Shown: positions 8,459-17,910 of the stretch, piece by piece | Layout: each line of letters starts with the position of its first letter | Numbering within the stretch: position 1 is the stretch's first letter | NCBI GenBank assembly: GCA_963780715.1 | Contig: CAWADK010000013.1 | Location: forward strand, 57,986 to 121,985 | Source of the DNA: JALORV01 sp963780715 | GTDB lineage: Bacteria; Pseudomonadota; Gammaproteobacteria; Burkholderiales; Burkholderiaceae_F | Direction of reading: 5' to 3' | Length of the DNA: 64,000 nt | Made by a program: the position numbers and the translations under genes | The notes under the pieces: generated by a model | Seen by the model: only the letters and a program-made list of their open reading frames with translations | What the model was told of the DNA's origin: nothing | Database searches by the model: none

Positions 8459-9766
8459 TTGAACATCCAACACGCGTTGGGCCGTCTGGCCTTCGTTGCG
8501 CTGACGTTGTTCACGGCATCGGCGTTCGCGCAGACCAAGGTGGCTCCGGCCGGCAAGGCGGCGCCGACGCCCGCGGCGGCGCCGCCTCAGGTGGTCAAGA
8601 TCGCCTTCGTCGATCCGCTGTCCGGACCGTTTGCCGGTACCGGCTCGAGTCTGCTGCGGCACTTCCAGATGATGGCCGAGAGCGTCAGTGCACAGGAACT
8701 GGCCGGCCCCGGGATCCGCTTCGAGATCGTTGCCTTCGACAACAAGGCATCGCCGCAGGAGACGCTCACCGTGCTGCGGCAGATCGTCGACCGGGGAATC
8801 CGTTATGTCGTGCAGGGCAACGGCTCCGGCGTCGCGCTGGCCCTGGTCGATGCCATCGAGAAGCACAATGAACGAAATCCCGCGCAGTCGATCGTCTTTC
8901 TCAACTACGCCGCCGTCGATCCCGACCTCACCAACAGCAAGTGCAGTTTCTGGCATTTCCGCTTTGATGCGAACACGGACATGAAGATGGAGGCCCTGAC
9001 CTCGTTCATCCAGGGGCGGCCGGAGGTGAAGAACGTCTACCTGATCAACCAGAATTATTCGCACGGCCAGCAGGTGTCGCGCGTGGCCAAGGAGATGCTG
9101 GCGCGCAAGCGACCTGACATCAAGGTCGTTGGCGATGACCTGCATCCGCTCGGGCAGGTCCGCGACTTCTCGCCCTACATCGCGAAGATGCGCAGCGCCA
9201 ACGCCGACACCGTCATCACGGGCAACTGGGGCCCGGACCTCGCGCTGCTGGTGCGCGCCGCGCGTGACGCTGGACTGAAGGCGCAGTTCTACACGTACTA
9301 CGCCGGCACGTCCGGCACGCCGACCGCCATGGGTGCCGCAGGCGAGGACCGCGTGCGGATGGTGTCCTACTGGCACCCCAACATCGCTCCAGACTATCCG
9401 TACGAAAAGATCTACCTCGACTACAAGAAGCGCTTCAATGAGGAGTGGTTCACCGTCGCTTCCTTTACATCGCTCGCGGTGCTGGCCGAAGGCATCAAGC
9501 GCGCCGGCTCGACCGATCCGCTGAAGGTTGCCTACGCGATGGAAGGCGTGAAGCTCAATGCGCCGCATGGCGCGATCGAGATGCGCTCGGCCGATCACCA
9601 ACTTCTGCAGCCACTGTGGATTTCGTCCTGGACCAGGGTCGGCGGGCCGAACAGGCACGACATCGAGAAGACCGGCTATACGTGGAAGACCGAGGCCGCC
9701 TATGCCACCGACGTCGCGTCGACGCCGACCACGTGCCAGATGAAACGCCCGCCGCGCACGCCGTAG
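8459..9766 (+). CDS. ABC transporter substrate-binding protein, branched-chain amino acid (LivK) type
   Basis: Periplasmic binding protein of 435 aa. It has a Sec signal peptide cut near residue 24 (SAFA-Q), an Ala/Pro-rich linker, and the Peripla_BP_6 fold starting VKIAFVDPLSGPFAGTG. The start is TTG at 8459, preceded by AGGAG at 8446-8450. This family serves branched-chain amino acids, but members beside acyl-CoA genes often carry aromatic or aliphatic acids. The neighbours (acyl-CoA synthetase before, FadJ/FadE-type enzymes after) suggest a carboxylic-acid ligand; that is inference. It has no lipoprotein cysteine. Confidence 0.92.
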   Translation: MNIQHALGRLAFVALTLFTASAFAQTKVAPAGKAAPTPAAAPPQVVKIAFVDPLSGPFAGTGSSLLRHFQMMAESVSAQELAGPGIRFEIVAFDNKASPQETLTVLRQIVDRGIRYVVQGNGSGVALALVDAIEKHNERNPAQSIVFLNYAAVDPDLTNSKCSFWHFRFDANTDMKMEALTSFIQGRPEVKNVYLINQNYSHGQQVSRVAKEMLARKRPDIKVVGDDLHPLGQVRDFSPYIAKMRSANADTVITGNWGPDLALLVRAARDAGLKAQFYTYYAGTSGTPTAMGAAGEDRVRMVSYWHPNIAPDYPYEKIYLDYKKRFNEEWFTVASFTSLAVLAEGIKRAGSTDPLKVAYAMEGVKLNAPHGAIEMRSADHQLLQPLWISSWTRVGGPNRHDIEKTGYTWKTEAAYATDVASTPTTCQMKRPPRTP

Positions 9767-9827
9767 GGTTCGGCCCCGTTGATCGACGGCCCGCAGACCC
9801 GGGCCGCTTGCTCTCCAAAGGTTCCGC

Positions 9828-10784
9828 TTGCTTGAAGCCGCCCTGAGCCAGACGCTGTACGGCCTGAGCTACGGCCTGCTGCTGTTCATGCTCGCGTCCG
9901 GGCTCACGCTGATCTTCTCGATGATGGGCGTGCTGAACTTCGCGCACGCGAGCTTCTACATGCTCGGCGCGTACTTCGGCTACCAGTTCAGCGCGTGGCT
10001 GGGCTTCTGGCCGGCGCTGCTGATCTCGCCTGCGCTGCTCTTCATCATCGGGGCAGCGGTGGAGCGGTGGGGCCTGCGCCGGGTGCACCAGTGGGGACAT
10101 GTGCCCGAGCTGTTGTTTACGTTCGGGCTCTCGTACATCATCGTCGAACTGGTGCAGGTCGTCTGGGGTCGCACGGCCGTTCCGTACCGCGTGCCTGTGG
10201 AGCTCGACGGACCGGTCGCATGGCTGCAAGGCCTGGGCATCACATTTCCACAGTACCGACTGTTCATGATGGCCGTGGCGGTCGGCATGCTGGCCGCGCT
10301 GTGGCTCGGGCTAGCGCGCACGCGCGTCGGCCTCGTCATCCAGGCGGCGCTGACGCACCCGCAGCAGGTCGAGGCACTGGGCCACAACGTGCCGCGCGTG
10401 TTCATGCTGGTGTTCGGCACCGGCGCCGCGCTTGCAGGGCTGGCCGGTGTCGTCGGCGGCAACGCGTTCGTGACCGAGCCTGCGATGGCCGGAACGGTCG
10501 GTGCGATCGTCTTCGTCGTCATCGTCGTGGGCGGGCTGGGCTCGCTCGCCGGAGCGTTCATAGCCTCGGTGCTGATCGGCCTGCTGGAAAGCTTCGGCAA
10601 GGTGTCAGATCTGAGCGGCGCCAGGGTGCTGGGCTGGCTGGGCATGTCGGTCGCGCCAGACCATGCGCTGCAACCGGTGCTGGCGCTGTCGCTCTCGCAG
10701 GTGGCGCCAGTGCTGCCCTACCTGCTGCTCGTGCTGGTCCTGATCGTTCGGCCGAAGGGCCTGCTCGGCACGCGCGAAGGCTGA
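9828..10784 (+). CDS. Branched-chain-type ABC transporter permease (LivH family)
   Basis: Inner-membrane permease of 318 aa with about eight hydrophobic segments. It opens with the LivH-typical SQTLYGLSYGLLLFMLASGLTLIFSMMGVLNFAHASFYM block, of which LNFAHASFY is the hallmark. Near the end is the permease GGLGSLAGAFIASVLIGLLE loop that contacts the ATPase. The start is TTG at 9828, the second consecutive TTG start in this operon. It is followed by livM after only 3 bp. Together with the neighbouring genes it would form a channel for an organic acid or amino acid. Confidence 0.93.
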   Translation: MLEAALSQTLYGLSYGLLLFMLASGLTLIFSMMGVLNFAHASFYMLGAYFGYQFSAWLGFWPALLISPALLFIIGAAVERWGLRRVHQWGHVPELLFTFGLSYIIVELVQVVWGRTAVPYRVPVELDGPVAWLQGLGITFPQYRLFMMAVAVGMLAALWLGLARTRVGLVIQAALTHPQQVEALGHNVPRVFMLVFGTGAALAGLAGVVGGNAFVTEPAMAGTVGAIVFVVIVVGGLGSLAGAFIASVLIGLLESFGKVSDLSGARVLGWLGMSVAPDHALQPVLALSLSQVAPVLPYLLLVLVLIVRPKGLLGTREG

Positions 10785-10787
10785 GCA

Positions 10788-12092
10788 ATGCACGCTCCGC
10801 GCGCGATCCGGTTCCGGCCATTCAACCTTGGCCGCTGGCTGTCGTGGGGCCTCACGGCGCTGCTCTTCGTGCTGCTGCCCCTCGTATTCCGACAGGGATT
10901 CGCCCTCACGTTGATGTCGCAGATGGGCATCATGATCATCTTCGCTCTGAGCTACAACATGCTGCTCGGCCAAAGCGGGATGCTGAGCTTCGGTCATGCG
11001 GTGTACTCCGGGCTGGGTGCGTTCTTCGCCATCCATGCGTTGCGAGCGATCGCGGGCGGCACGCTGGCGTGGCCGGTCTCGCTGCTGCCGCTGATTGCCG
11101 GAGCTGGCGCGGCGCTGTGCGGCGTCCTGCTGGGGTTTCTGACGACGCGCCGGGCCGGGACGCCGTTCGCGATGATCACACTCGGCATCGGCGAAATGGT
11201 GTTCGCCGCGGCGCTGATGTTTCCCGAGTTCTTCGGAGGGGAGGGCGGCATCACGGGCGATCGCACGGTCGGCCCGCCATTTGCCGGCATCAGTACGCTC
11301 ACGCTCGGCCCGCAGATCCAGGTGTATGCGCTGATCGCGGCGTGGTGCTTCGCCTGCATGATCGCCATGTACGCCATGACGCAGACTCCGCTCGGCCGCA
11401 TCGCGAACGCCGTGCGCGACAACCCCGAGCGCGCGGAATTCATCGGCTACAACGCGCAGCGGGTCCGCTGGCTGATGCTGATCCTGTCGAGCTTCTTCGC
11501 CGGCGTCGCGGGCGGGCTGAGCGCAATCAACTTCGAGATCGTCGTCACGGCCGAGAACGTCAGCGCGATCCGGTCGGGGGGAGTCCTCCTCGCAGCCTTC
11601 ATCGGGGGCACGGCCTTCTTCTTCGGACCGATCCTCGGTGCCGTCGTGTTCACCTTCTTCGCCGTCGCGCTGTCCGAGTACACGAAGGCCTGGCAGCTCT
11701 ACCTCGGCGTGTCTTTCGTACTGCTGGTCATGTTCGCGCCGGGTGGGCTGTCGAGCCTGCTGCTGATGAACCTGCGCGCAATGAAGCTCAGGAAGTTTGC
11801 CCGACTGCGCGATCCGTATCTGGGTGTGCTTTCCACGGCAATGGGCATGGCGCTCGGCAGCGCGATGCTGATCGAGCTCACGTACCACGTCACGCTCGAC
11901 GCCGGACAGGGATCCGTGGTGTCGCTGTTCGGGTTTCCGCTGGACACCGTCAGGCCGGGTCCGTGGGTGTTTGCGGCAACGCTGCTCCTGTCGAGCCTTG
12001 CTGCCTTCGCGTTCTACCAGCGCGGCTTCAGGCGGTCATGGGAGGCGATACAGCAGGAGATCGAGGACCGGGTCCGGGACAATCCGACATGA
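10788..12092 (+). CDS. Branched-chain-type ABC transporter permease (LivM family) with C-terminal extension
   Basis: Second permease, 434 aa. The LivM core is clear: LSYNMLLGQSGMLSFGHAVYSGLGAF, the TPFAMITLGIGEMVFAAALMF segment, and the coupling loop RSGGVLLAAFIGGTAFFFGP. A usual LivM is about 320-360 aa; this protein continues for roughly 90 residues with two further predicted membrane helices and a charged tail. Its last bases overlap livG (ATGA at 12089). The extension may be a lineage-specific addition; its function is unknown. Confidence 0.9.
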   Translation: MHAPRAIRFRPFNLGRWLSWGLTALLFVLLPLVFRQGFALTLMSQMGIMIIFALSYNMLLGQSGMLSFGHAVYSGLGAFFAIHALRAIAGGTLAWPVSLLPLIAGAGAALCGVLLGFLTTRRAGTPFAMITLGIGEMVFAAALMFPEFFGGEGGITGDRTVGPPFAGISTLTLGPQIQVYALIAAWCFACMIAMYAMTQTPLGRIANAVRDNPERAEFIGYNAQRVRWLMLILSSFFAGVAGGLSAINFEIVVTAENVSAIRSGGVLLAAFIGGTAFFFGPILGAVVFTFFAVALSEYTKAWQLYLGVSFVLLVMFAPGGLSSLLLMNLRAMKLRKFARLRDPYLGVLSTAMGMALGSAMLIELTYHVTLDAGQGSVVSLFGFPLDTVRPGPWVFAATLLLSSLAAFAFYQRGFRRSWEAIQQEIEDRVRDNPT

Positions 12093-12845
12093 GCGCTGCT
12101 CTCGAACTGGCGGGTGTCCGCAAGCACTTCGGCAAATCCGAAGTCATCCGCGGCGTGGATCTTGCGATCGCCGCCGGCGAGCGGCACGCGATCATCGGCC
12201 CGAACGGCGCCGGCAAGTCGACGTTGTTCAATCTCGTCAGCGGCCGCTTCGGCGTGTCTGCGGGGGACATCCGGCTGCACGGCAGCCCGATCACGAACCG
12301 CAGGCCGTATGAGATCAGTCGTCGGGGGCTGGCGCGCAGCTTCCAGATCACCAACATCTTTCACCGGCTGTCGGTCTTCGAGAACCTGCGCTGCTCGGTG
12401 TTGTGGTCGCTCGGTCACCGCTATGCCTTCTGGAAGAATCTCAACCGCCTGTCTGACGCGGAGGCACGTGCCGAACGATGTGCTGCAACAGGTAGGACTG
12501 CGGCGGCGACGCGATGCGCTGGCGGGATCGCTCACGTACGCCGAGCAGCGCGCGCTCGAGATCGGAGTCACGATCGCCGGCGGTGCCAGCGTGATCCTGC
12601 TCGACGAACCCACGGCGGGCATGAGCCGGGCCGAGAGCCGGCATGCGGTCGACCTGATCCGCGATGTCACGCAGGGCCGGACGCTGGTCATGGTCGAACA
12701 CGACATGGGTGTCGTGTTCGGACTGGCCGACCGCATCTCGGTGATGGTCTACGGACAGATCATCGCCTCGGGCACGCCAGCCGAGATCCGTGCCAGCGCC
12801 GCGGTGCGCGAGGCGTATCTCGGCCAGGATTCGGAGGTCGCGTGA
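12089..12845 (+). pseudogene. ABC transporter ATP-binding protein (LivG family), frameshifted
   Basis: The first ~129 codons (MSAALELAGVRKHFG, Walker A GPNGAGKS at residues 37-44, Q-loop region SFQITNIF) run in the frame of the ATG at 12089. The rest (DVLQQVGLRRRR, signature-like LTYAEQRALEIG, Walker B VILLDEPTAG, switch VEHDMG) runs in the next frame. Removing one base near C12476 restores a continuous ~251-residue LivG. As written, the product would lose its signature and Walker B parts. The start overlaps livM and the end overlaps livF (GTGA). The cause may be a real mutation or a sequence error. Confidence 0.9.
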
Positions 12846-13609
12846 GCTTGCGACAGGGCAGTAATGCGCACGCACCCAAAGCGGAGCAGGGAGCGGAGGC
12901 CTGCGCTAACGAGCCCCTCCTGCGCGTCGAGAATCTGCAGGCCTGGTACGGCAAGAGCCATGTCCTGCACGGGGTTGATCTCACGGTCGGACGTGGCGAG
13001 ATCGTCAGCCTGCTGGGTCGCAACGGCGTCGGCCGCTCGACGACGGCCAAGGCGATCATGGGGCTGGTCAAGGCCACCGGATCGGTCCGGTTCAGATCGC
13101 ACGATCTGACTCGGCGTCAGGCCTTCGAGATCGCCCAGCTGGGCGTCGGTTACGTTCCTGAGAGCCGGGACATCTTCCCGACGCTTACAGTCGAAGAGAA
13201 CCTGAGGCTCGGCATCCAGCGCGGCCGGCGGGGCAACTGGAGCTATGCCGATGTCTGGCGCCTGTTTCCCCGCCTGCAGGAACGCGCCCGTACACCGGCG
13301 GGTGTGCTGTCAGGCGGCGAGCAGCAGATGCTCACGCTCGCGCGTACCATGATGGGCGAACCGGAACTCGTCATCATCGATGAACCGACCGAGGGCCTGG
13401 CGCCAATGGTCGTCGAGCTGGTGGGCCGGTTCCTGCTTGAACTGCGCGACCGCGGCCTGTCCATCCTCCTCATCGAACAGAAGCTGACGATCGCCATGCA
13501 GATCTCGCAGCGCGTGTATGTCATGGGCCACGGGCACATGGTGTTCGGCGGCACCCCCGACGAACTTCGAACCAACAAACTCGTTCGCCAGGAGTGGCTC
13601 GAGGTCTGA
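12842..13609 (+). CDS. ABC transporter ATP-binding protein (LivF family) with Walker A Lys replaced by Arg
   Basis: Second ATPase of the transporter, 255 aa, starting at a GTG that overlaps the livG stop. Residues 1-24 are a non-conserved leader. The Walker A reads GRNGVGRST (59-67), so the nucleotide-binding lysine, normally GRNGVGKST, is arginine (codon CGC). The rest is normal: YVPESRDIFPTLTVEENL, signature LSGGEQQML, Walker B LVIIDEPTEGL and the IEQ switch. Lys to Arg at this position usually lowers ATP binding or hydrolysis, so this half-site may be weak or dead. In frame, the gene is otherwise complete. Confidence 0.93.
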   Translation: MSLRQGSNAHAPKAEQGAEACANEPLLRVENLQAWYGKSHVLHGVDLTVGRGEIVSLLGRNGVGRSTTAKAIMGLVKATGSVRFRSHDLTRRQAFEIAQLGVGYVPESRDIFPTLTVEENLRLGIQRGRRGNWSYADVWRLFPRLQERARTPAGVLSGGEQQMLTLARTMMGEPELVIIDEPTEGLAPMVVELVGRFLLELRDRGLSILLIEQKLTIAMQISQRVYVMGHGHMVFGGTPDELRTNKLVRQEWLEV

Positions 13610-13640
13610 GCTGCCATTTCAATCCAACGGAGTCTTCTTG

Positions 13641-15734
13641 ATGACCACGCATTACGAGCGCCGCGGCCAGGTTGCCGTGCTGCAGATCGACAATCCACCC
13701 ATCAACGGGCTCGGCCACGCCACGCGCAAGGCGCTGCTGGACGGGCTCGAACGCGCGCTCGACGATGCGGCGGTCAAGGCGATCGTCATAACCGGCACCG
13801 ACCGCGTGTTTTCCGGCGGGGCGGACATCCGCGAGTTCAACACGCCGGCCGCGCTCGCCGAACCGAACCTGCTGCAGTTGATCGATGCGGTGGAGCGTTC
13901 GCCCAAGCCTGTCATCGCCGCGATCAACGGCGTGTGCATGGGCGGCGGGCTCGAGCTTTCGCTCGGATGCAACTACCGCGTCGCGACGCCCGATGCTGCA
14001 CTGGGCCTGCCCGAGGTCAAGATCGGGCTCTTGCCGGGGGCCGGTGGGACGCAGCGGCTGCCGCGCGCGGTCGGCGCCGAGCTTGGCCTGCGCATGATCG
14101 TCAGTGGCGATCCGATACCGGCGGCCGAGGCCCTCAGGCATGGTCTGGTCGAGCGTATCGTCGATCGCAGCTCGTTCGATGGTGTGCTCCAGTTCGCCGC
14201 TGAAGTGACGAAGAGCAGCCGGCATCCCAAGCTGCGCGACCGGTCCGCCGCGCTTCCTGCCGGTGTGGCCGCGGAGGCGTTCTTCGCCGCTGCGCGCAGC
14301 GACGTCGCGCGCCAGGCGCGCGGGCTGCCCGCGCCGCTGAAGTGCGTCGACGCCGTCGAGGCCGCCGTCACGCAGCCTTTCGAAGAAGGGCTGGCGAAGG
14401 AGCGCGGCTACTTCATCGAGCTCGTGCAGTCGAAGGAGTCGCAGGCGCTGCGGCATGCCTTCTTCGCCGAGCGGACGGCCGCCAAGATTCCGGATGTGCC
14501 CGACGATACGGCCACGCGCCCGATCCGCGCCGCCGCCGTCCTCGGCTTCGGCACGATGGGCGGCGGCATCGCGATGAGCTTCGCCAATGCCGGGATACCT
14601 GTCACCGTGTTCGAGAAGGACCGGGCAGCGCTCGACCGCGGCCTCGCGATGTGCCGCCGCAACTGGGAAGCGACCGCGAAGAAAGGCCGCCTGACGTCCG
14701 AGCAGGTCGAGCAGCGGGTTGCGCTGCTCAAGCCAACGCTGGACTTCAACGCCGTCGGTTCCGCCGACATCGTGATCGAGGCCGTCTACGAAGAGATGGT
14801 CGTCAAGCAGGACATCTTTGCGCGGCTCGATTCGGTGATGAAGCGCGGCGCCATTCTGGCCACCAACACGTCCACGCTCGACGTCGACCAGATCGCGGCA
14901 GCGACGTCGCGGCCTCAGGATGTCATCGGCACGCACTTCTTCAGCCCGGCCAACGTCATGCGCCTGCTGGAAGTCGTGCGCGGCCGGAAGACGGCGAAGG
15001 ATGTACTGGCAACGGTGATGCAGCTCGCCAAGCGTCTGAAGAAGGTCGGTGTTGTCTCCGGCGTGTGCGACGGCTTCATCGGCAACCGCATGCTGGAGCA
15101 GTACGTCCGCCAGTCGCTGTTCCTGGTCGACGAGGGTGCGTCGCCGCAGCAGATCGACGCCGCACTGTCGAAGTTCGGCATGGCGATGGGGCCGTTCACG
15201 ATGTACGACATGGCGGGCATGGACATCGGCTACGCGATCCGCCAGCGGCGCTACGTCGAGAAGCCGCACATCACCTACAGCCGGCTGGCCGATCGCGTCG
15301 TCGAACTCGGCCGGCTCGGCCAGAAGAGCGGCAAGGGCTGGTATCGCTACGAGGCCGGGAGCCGCACACCACTGCCGGATCCGGAGATCGACACGCTGAT
15401 CGAGGCCTATCGCGCCGAGATCGGCCTGCGGCCGCGCCGCATCGACGACGAGGAGATCGTGCAGCGCTGCGTCTACGCGCTGGTCAACGAAGGCGCGCGC
15501 ATCCTCGCGGAAGGCATTGCGCTGCGGGCGAGCGACATCGATGTCGTCTACCTGACGGGCTACGGGTTCCCGGTCGCGACCGGCGGGCCGATGTTCCACG
15601 CCCAGACCGTCGGGCTGGCCAGCGTGGTGGCGACGATGAAGCGTTTCGCGGGTAACCCGCACGCCGATCCCGCCTTCTGGGAGCCCGCCCCGCTGCTGGT
15701 CACGGCGTCAGCTGCCGGCCGCTGGCCGAAGTAA
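13641..15734 (+). CDS. Bifunctional enoyl-CoA hydratase / 3-hydroxyacyl-CoA dehydrogenase (FadJ/FadB-type)
   Basis: Catalyses the hydration and NAD-dependent oxidation steps of beta-oxidation; 697 aa. The N-terminal crotonase domain shows the oxyanion loop GVCMGGGLELSLGCNYR and the acidic LPEVKIGLLPGAGGTQRLPR. The dehydrogenase domain starts near residue 295 with the Rossmann motif GFGTMGGGIAMSFANAG, then the catalytic-His segment GTHFFSPANVM and two C-terminal 3HCDH domains. I chose the ATG at 13641; the open frame upstream is inside livF. The stop overlaps the acyl-CoA dehydrogenase start (TAATG), so the two steps of the pathway are coupled. Confidence 0.95.
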   Translation: MTTHYERRGQVAVLQIDNPPINGLGHATRKALLDGLERALDDAAVKAIVITGTDRVFSGGADIREFNTPAALAEPNLLQLIDAVERSPKPVIAAINGVCMGGGLELSLGCNYRVATPDAALGLPEVKIGLLPGAGGTQRLPRAVGAELGLRMIVSGDPIPAAEALRHGLVERIVDRSSFDGVLQFAAEVTKSSRHPKLRDRSAALPAGVAAEAFFAAARSDVARQARGLPAPLKCVDAVEAAVTQPFEEGLAKERGYFIELVQSKESQALRHAFFAERTAAKIPDVPDDTATRPIRAAAVLGFGTMGGGIAMSFANAGIPVTVFEKDRAALDRGLAMCRRNWEATAKKGRLTSEQVEQRVALLKPTLDFNAVGSADIVIEAVYEEMVVKQDIFARLDSVMKRGAILATNTSTLDVDQIAAATSRPQDVIGTHFFSPANVMRLLEVVRGRKTAKDVLATVMQLAKRLKKVGVVSGVCDGFIGNRMLEQYVRQSLFLVDEGASPQQIDAALSKFGMAMGPFTMYDMAGMDIGYAIRQRRYVEKPHITYSRLADRVVELGRLGQKSGKGWYRYEAGSRTPLPDPEIDTLIEAYRAEIGLRPRRIDDEEIVQRCVYALVNEGARILAEGIALRASDIDVVYLTGYGFPVATGGPMFHAQTVGLASVVATMKRFAGNPHADPAFWEPAPLLVTASAAGRWPK

Positions 15735-17599
15735 TGGCGATGGAGAAGATCCTCAGTCGACGCGACCTCGCGTTCCTGCTCTACGAGTGGCTGGACGTCG
15801 AGGCCCTGACAGGCCGCTCCCGCTATGCCGAGCATTCGCGCGAGACGTTCGATGCCGCGCTCGACACAGCGGAGAACATCGCCACCGATCTCTTTGCGCC
15901 GCATGCGCGCAAGAGCGACCTCAACGAACCGCAGTTCGACGGCGAGCGCGTGCATCTGATCCCCGAGATCGGGCAGGCTCTCGACGCCTTCGTCGCCGCC
16001 GGCCTGATGGCGGCGGAACACGACGAAGCCCTTGGCGGGATGCAGCTGCCGCTGACGGTTGCAAAGGCGGCATTCGCCTACTTCAAGGGCGCGAACGTCG
16101 CAACGAGCGGCTATGCATTGCTGACGATCGGCAACGCCAACCTGCTGCTGGCACACGGGTCGCCGGCACAGATCGACGCTTTCGTCCGGCCCGCGCTTGC
16201 CGGGCGCTGCTTCGGGACGATGTGCCTGTCGGAACCGCAGGCGGGCTCATCGCTGTCCGACATCACGACACGCGCTGAATTCGAGCGCGACTCGCCGCTG
16301 GGTCCGCAGTACCGGCTCACCGGCAACAAGATGTGGATCTCCGCCGGAGAGCATGAACTGTCGGAGAACATCGTTCACCTGGTGCTGGCGAAGGTTCCTG
16401 GCGCCGACGGCAAGCTCGTCCCCGGCACGCGGGGGATCTCGCTCTTCGCGGTGCCGAAGCGCCTGGTGGCGGTCGAGGGCGCCGGCCCGCAGTCGCGCGT
16501 CACGCTGGGTGAAAGAAACGACGTTGCACTCGCGGGGCTCAATCACAAGATGGGCTACCGCGGCACGACGAACTGCCTGCTCAACTTCGGCGAAGGCAAG
16601 TTCCGGCCCGAAGGCCGGGCCGGCGCCATCGGCTACCTCGTCGGTGAGCCCGGTCGGGGCCTCGCCGCGATGTTCCACATGATGAACGAAGCGCGTGTCA
16701 GCGTGGGCCTGGGCGCTGCGATGCTCGGCTACACCGCCTACCTGCACGCGCTGGAGTACGCCCGTGGGCGCCCGCAGGGCCGGCCGATCGGCCCGGAAGG
16801 CAAGGACCCGGCGCAGCCCCAGGTGCCGATCATCCGGCACGCGGATGTGAAGCGCATGCTGCTGGCGCAGAAAGCTTATGCGGAAGGTGCGCTGGCGCTG
16901 AACCTCTACTGCGCGCGCCTGCTCGACGAGGAGCGGACGGCCGAGTCCGCCGCCGAGCGCGAAGCGGCCACGCTGCTGCTGGAGATCCTGACGCCGATCG
17001 CCAAGAGCTGGCCGTCGCAGTGGTGCCTGGAAGGCAATGCGCTGGCGATCCAGGTGCACGGCGGTTACGGCTACACGCGCGACTACATGGTCGAGCAGTT
17101 CTATCGTGACAACCGGTTGAACGCGATCCACGAGGGCACCCACGGCATCCAGGCGCTGGACCTGCTGGGCCGCAAGGTCGTCATGCAGGACGGTGCGGCA
17201 TTCAAGCAGCTGGCCGCCCGCATCGAAGACACGATCGGCCGTGCAAGCCATGCGCGGCATCCTGACACGCAGCGCTGGGCGGCCATGCTGACCGACCGCG
17301 TGCGCCGCGTCGCGGCCGTCACGCAGCGGGCCTGGGCGGCCGGCGACCCCGCGCGGACGCTCGCCAACGCCACGCCGTACCTCGAGGCCTTTGGTCACGT
17401 GGTGATGGCGTGGATATGGCTCGAGCAGTCGCTCGCGGCTTCTAAGCACTACGCCCACGACGGCAGCGGCTTCTACTATGGCAAGTGGCAGGCCTGCCGC
17501 TATTTCTACCTGTACGAGCTGCCGAAGGTCGATGCGATGCTGGAACTCGTCGAATCGCTCGACGCGACGACGCTTGACATGCAGGATGCCTGGTTCTGA
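15734..17599 (+). CDS. Acyl-CoA dehydrogenase (long FadE-like form)
   Basis: FAD enzyme that introduces the alpha,beta double bond in an acyl-CoA. The 621-aa protein belongs to the long ACAD group with an N-terminal extra helix region (LSRRDLAFLLYEWLDVEAL) and a C-terminal helical extension. FAD and substrate segments are visible: GTMCLSEPQAGSSLSDI, KMWISAGEH, and the QVHGGYGYTRDYMVEQFYRDNRLNAIHEGTHGIQ block, whose Glu-Gly pair fits the catalytic base region. It overlaps the fadJ-type gene by one base. Together with that enzyme it covers three beta-oxidation steps; the thiolase is not in this window. Confidence 0.95.
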   Translation: MAMEKILSRRDLAFLLYEWLDVEALTGRSRYAEHSRETFDAALDTAENIATDLFAPHARKSDLNEPQFDGERVHLIPEIGQALDAFVAAGLMAAEHDEALGGMQLPLTVAKAAFAYFKGANVATSGYALLTIGNANLLLAHGSPAQIDAFVRPALAGRCFGTMCLSEPQAGSSLSDITTRAEFERDSPLGPQYRLTGNKMWISAGEHELSENIVHLVLAKVPGADGKLVPGTRGISLFAVPKRLVAVEGAGPQSRVTLGERNDVALAGLNHKMGYRGTTNCLLNFGEGKFRPEGRAGAIGYLVGEPGRGLAAMFHMMNEARVSVGLGAAMLGYTAYLHALEYARGRPQGRPIGPEGKDPAQPQVPIIRHADVKRMLLAQKAYAEGALALNLYCARLLDEERTAESAAEREAATLLLEILTPIAKSWPSQWCLEGNALAIQVHGGYGYTRDYMVEQFYRDNRLNAIHEGTHGIQALDLLGRKVVMQDGAAFKQLAARIEDTIGRASHARHPDTQRWAAMLTDRVRRVAAVTQRAWAAGDPARTLANATPYLEAFGHVVMAWIWLEQSLAASKHYAHDGSGFYYGKWQACRYFYLYELPKVDAMLELVESLDATTLDMQDAWF

Positions 17600-17606
17600 G
17601 GACACG

Positions 17607-17906
17607 ATGCTGAGACACATAGTGATGTGGAAGCTGAAGGAGCACGCCGAAGGCGCGGACCGCGCCGCCAACGCGCGCCGCATGAAGGAACTGCTCGAGT
17701 CCTGTGCGATGCTGCCGGGCGTCGTCAAGTACGAGGTCGCACTGCCGCAGCCGGGGCTCGAAGCCACCTACGACGTGGTGCTGTACTCCGTTTTCCGCGA
17801 CAAGGCCGCGCTCGACGCCTACCAGGACCACCCGCAGCATCTCGCGATCAAGCCCTTCATCAGCGCGGTTCGCCAGGAACGGCAGTGCATGGACTACGAG
17901 GTGTGA
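17607..17906 (+). CDS. Dabb (stress-responsive alpha/beta barrel) domain protein
   Basis: Small protein of 99 aa with the Dabb signature: opening MLRHIVMWKLK, central PGVVKYEVALP, and the closing DKAALDAYQDHPQHLAIKPFI, which matches the conserved YxxHPxH region. Dabb proteins are small ferredoxin-like dimers whose roles range from stress proteins to polyketide cyclases. Here it sits 7 bp after the acyl-CoA dehydrogenase and 4 bp before an SDR gene, so it is probably co-expressed with the catabolic operon. Its exact job cannot be deduced. Confidence 0.88.
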   Translation: MLRHIVMWKLKEHAEGADRAANARRMKELLESCAMLPGVVKYEVALPQPGLEATYDVVLYSVFRDKAALDAYQDHPQHLAIKPFISAVRQERQCMDYEV

Positions 17907-17910
17907 CGCG

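Noticed and set aside
9995..13609. A 1204-codon plus-strand open frame across livH, livM, livG and livF
   Set aside because: It is a chain of shadow frames of livH and livM, joined to the first part of livG and then to livF because of the livG frame change. It is not one protein.
13521..15662. A 713-codon minus-strand open frame opposite the fadJ-like gene
   Set aside because: It is the antisense of a well-supported gene in GC-rich DNA; its His/Asp/Arg-rich translation shows no family motif.
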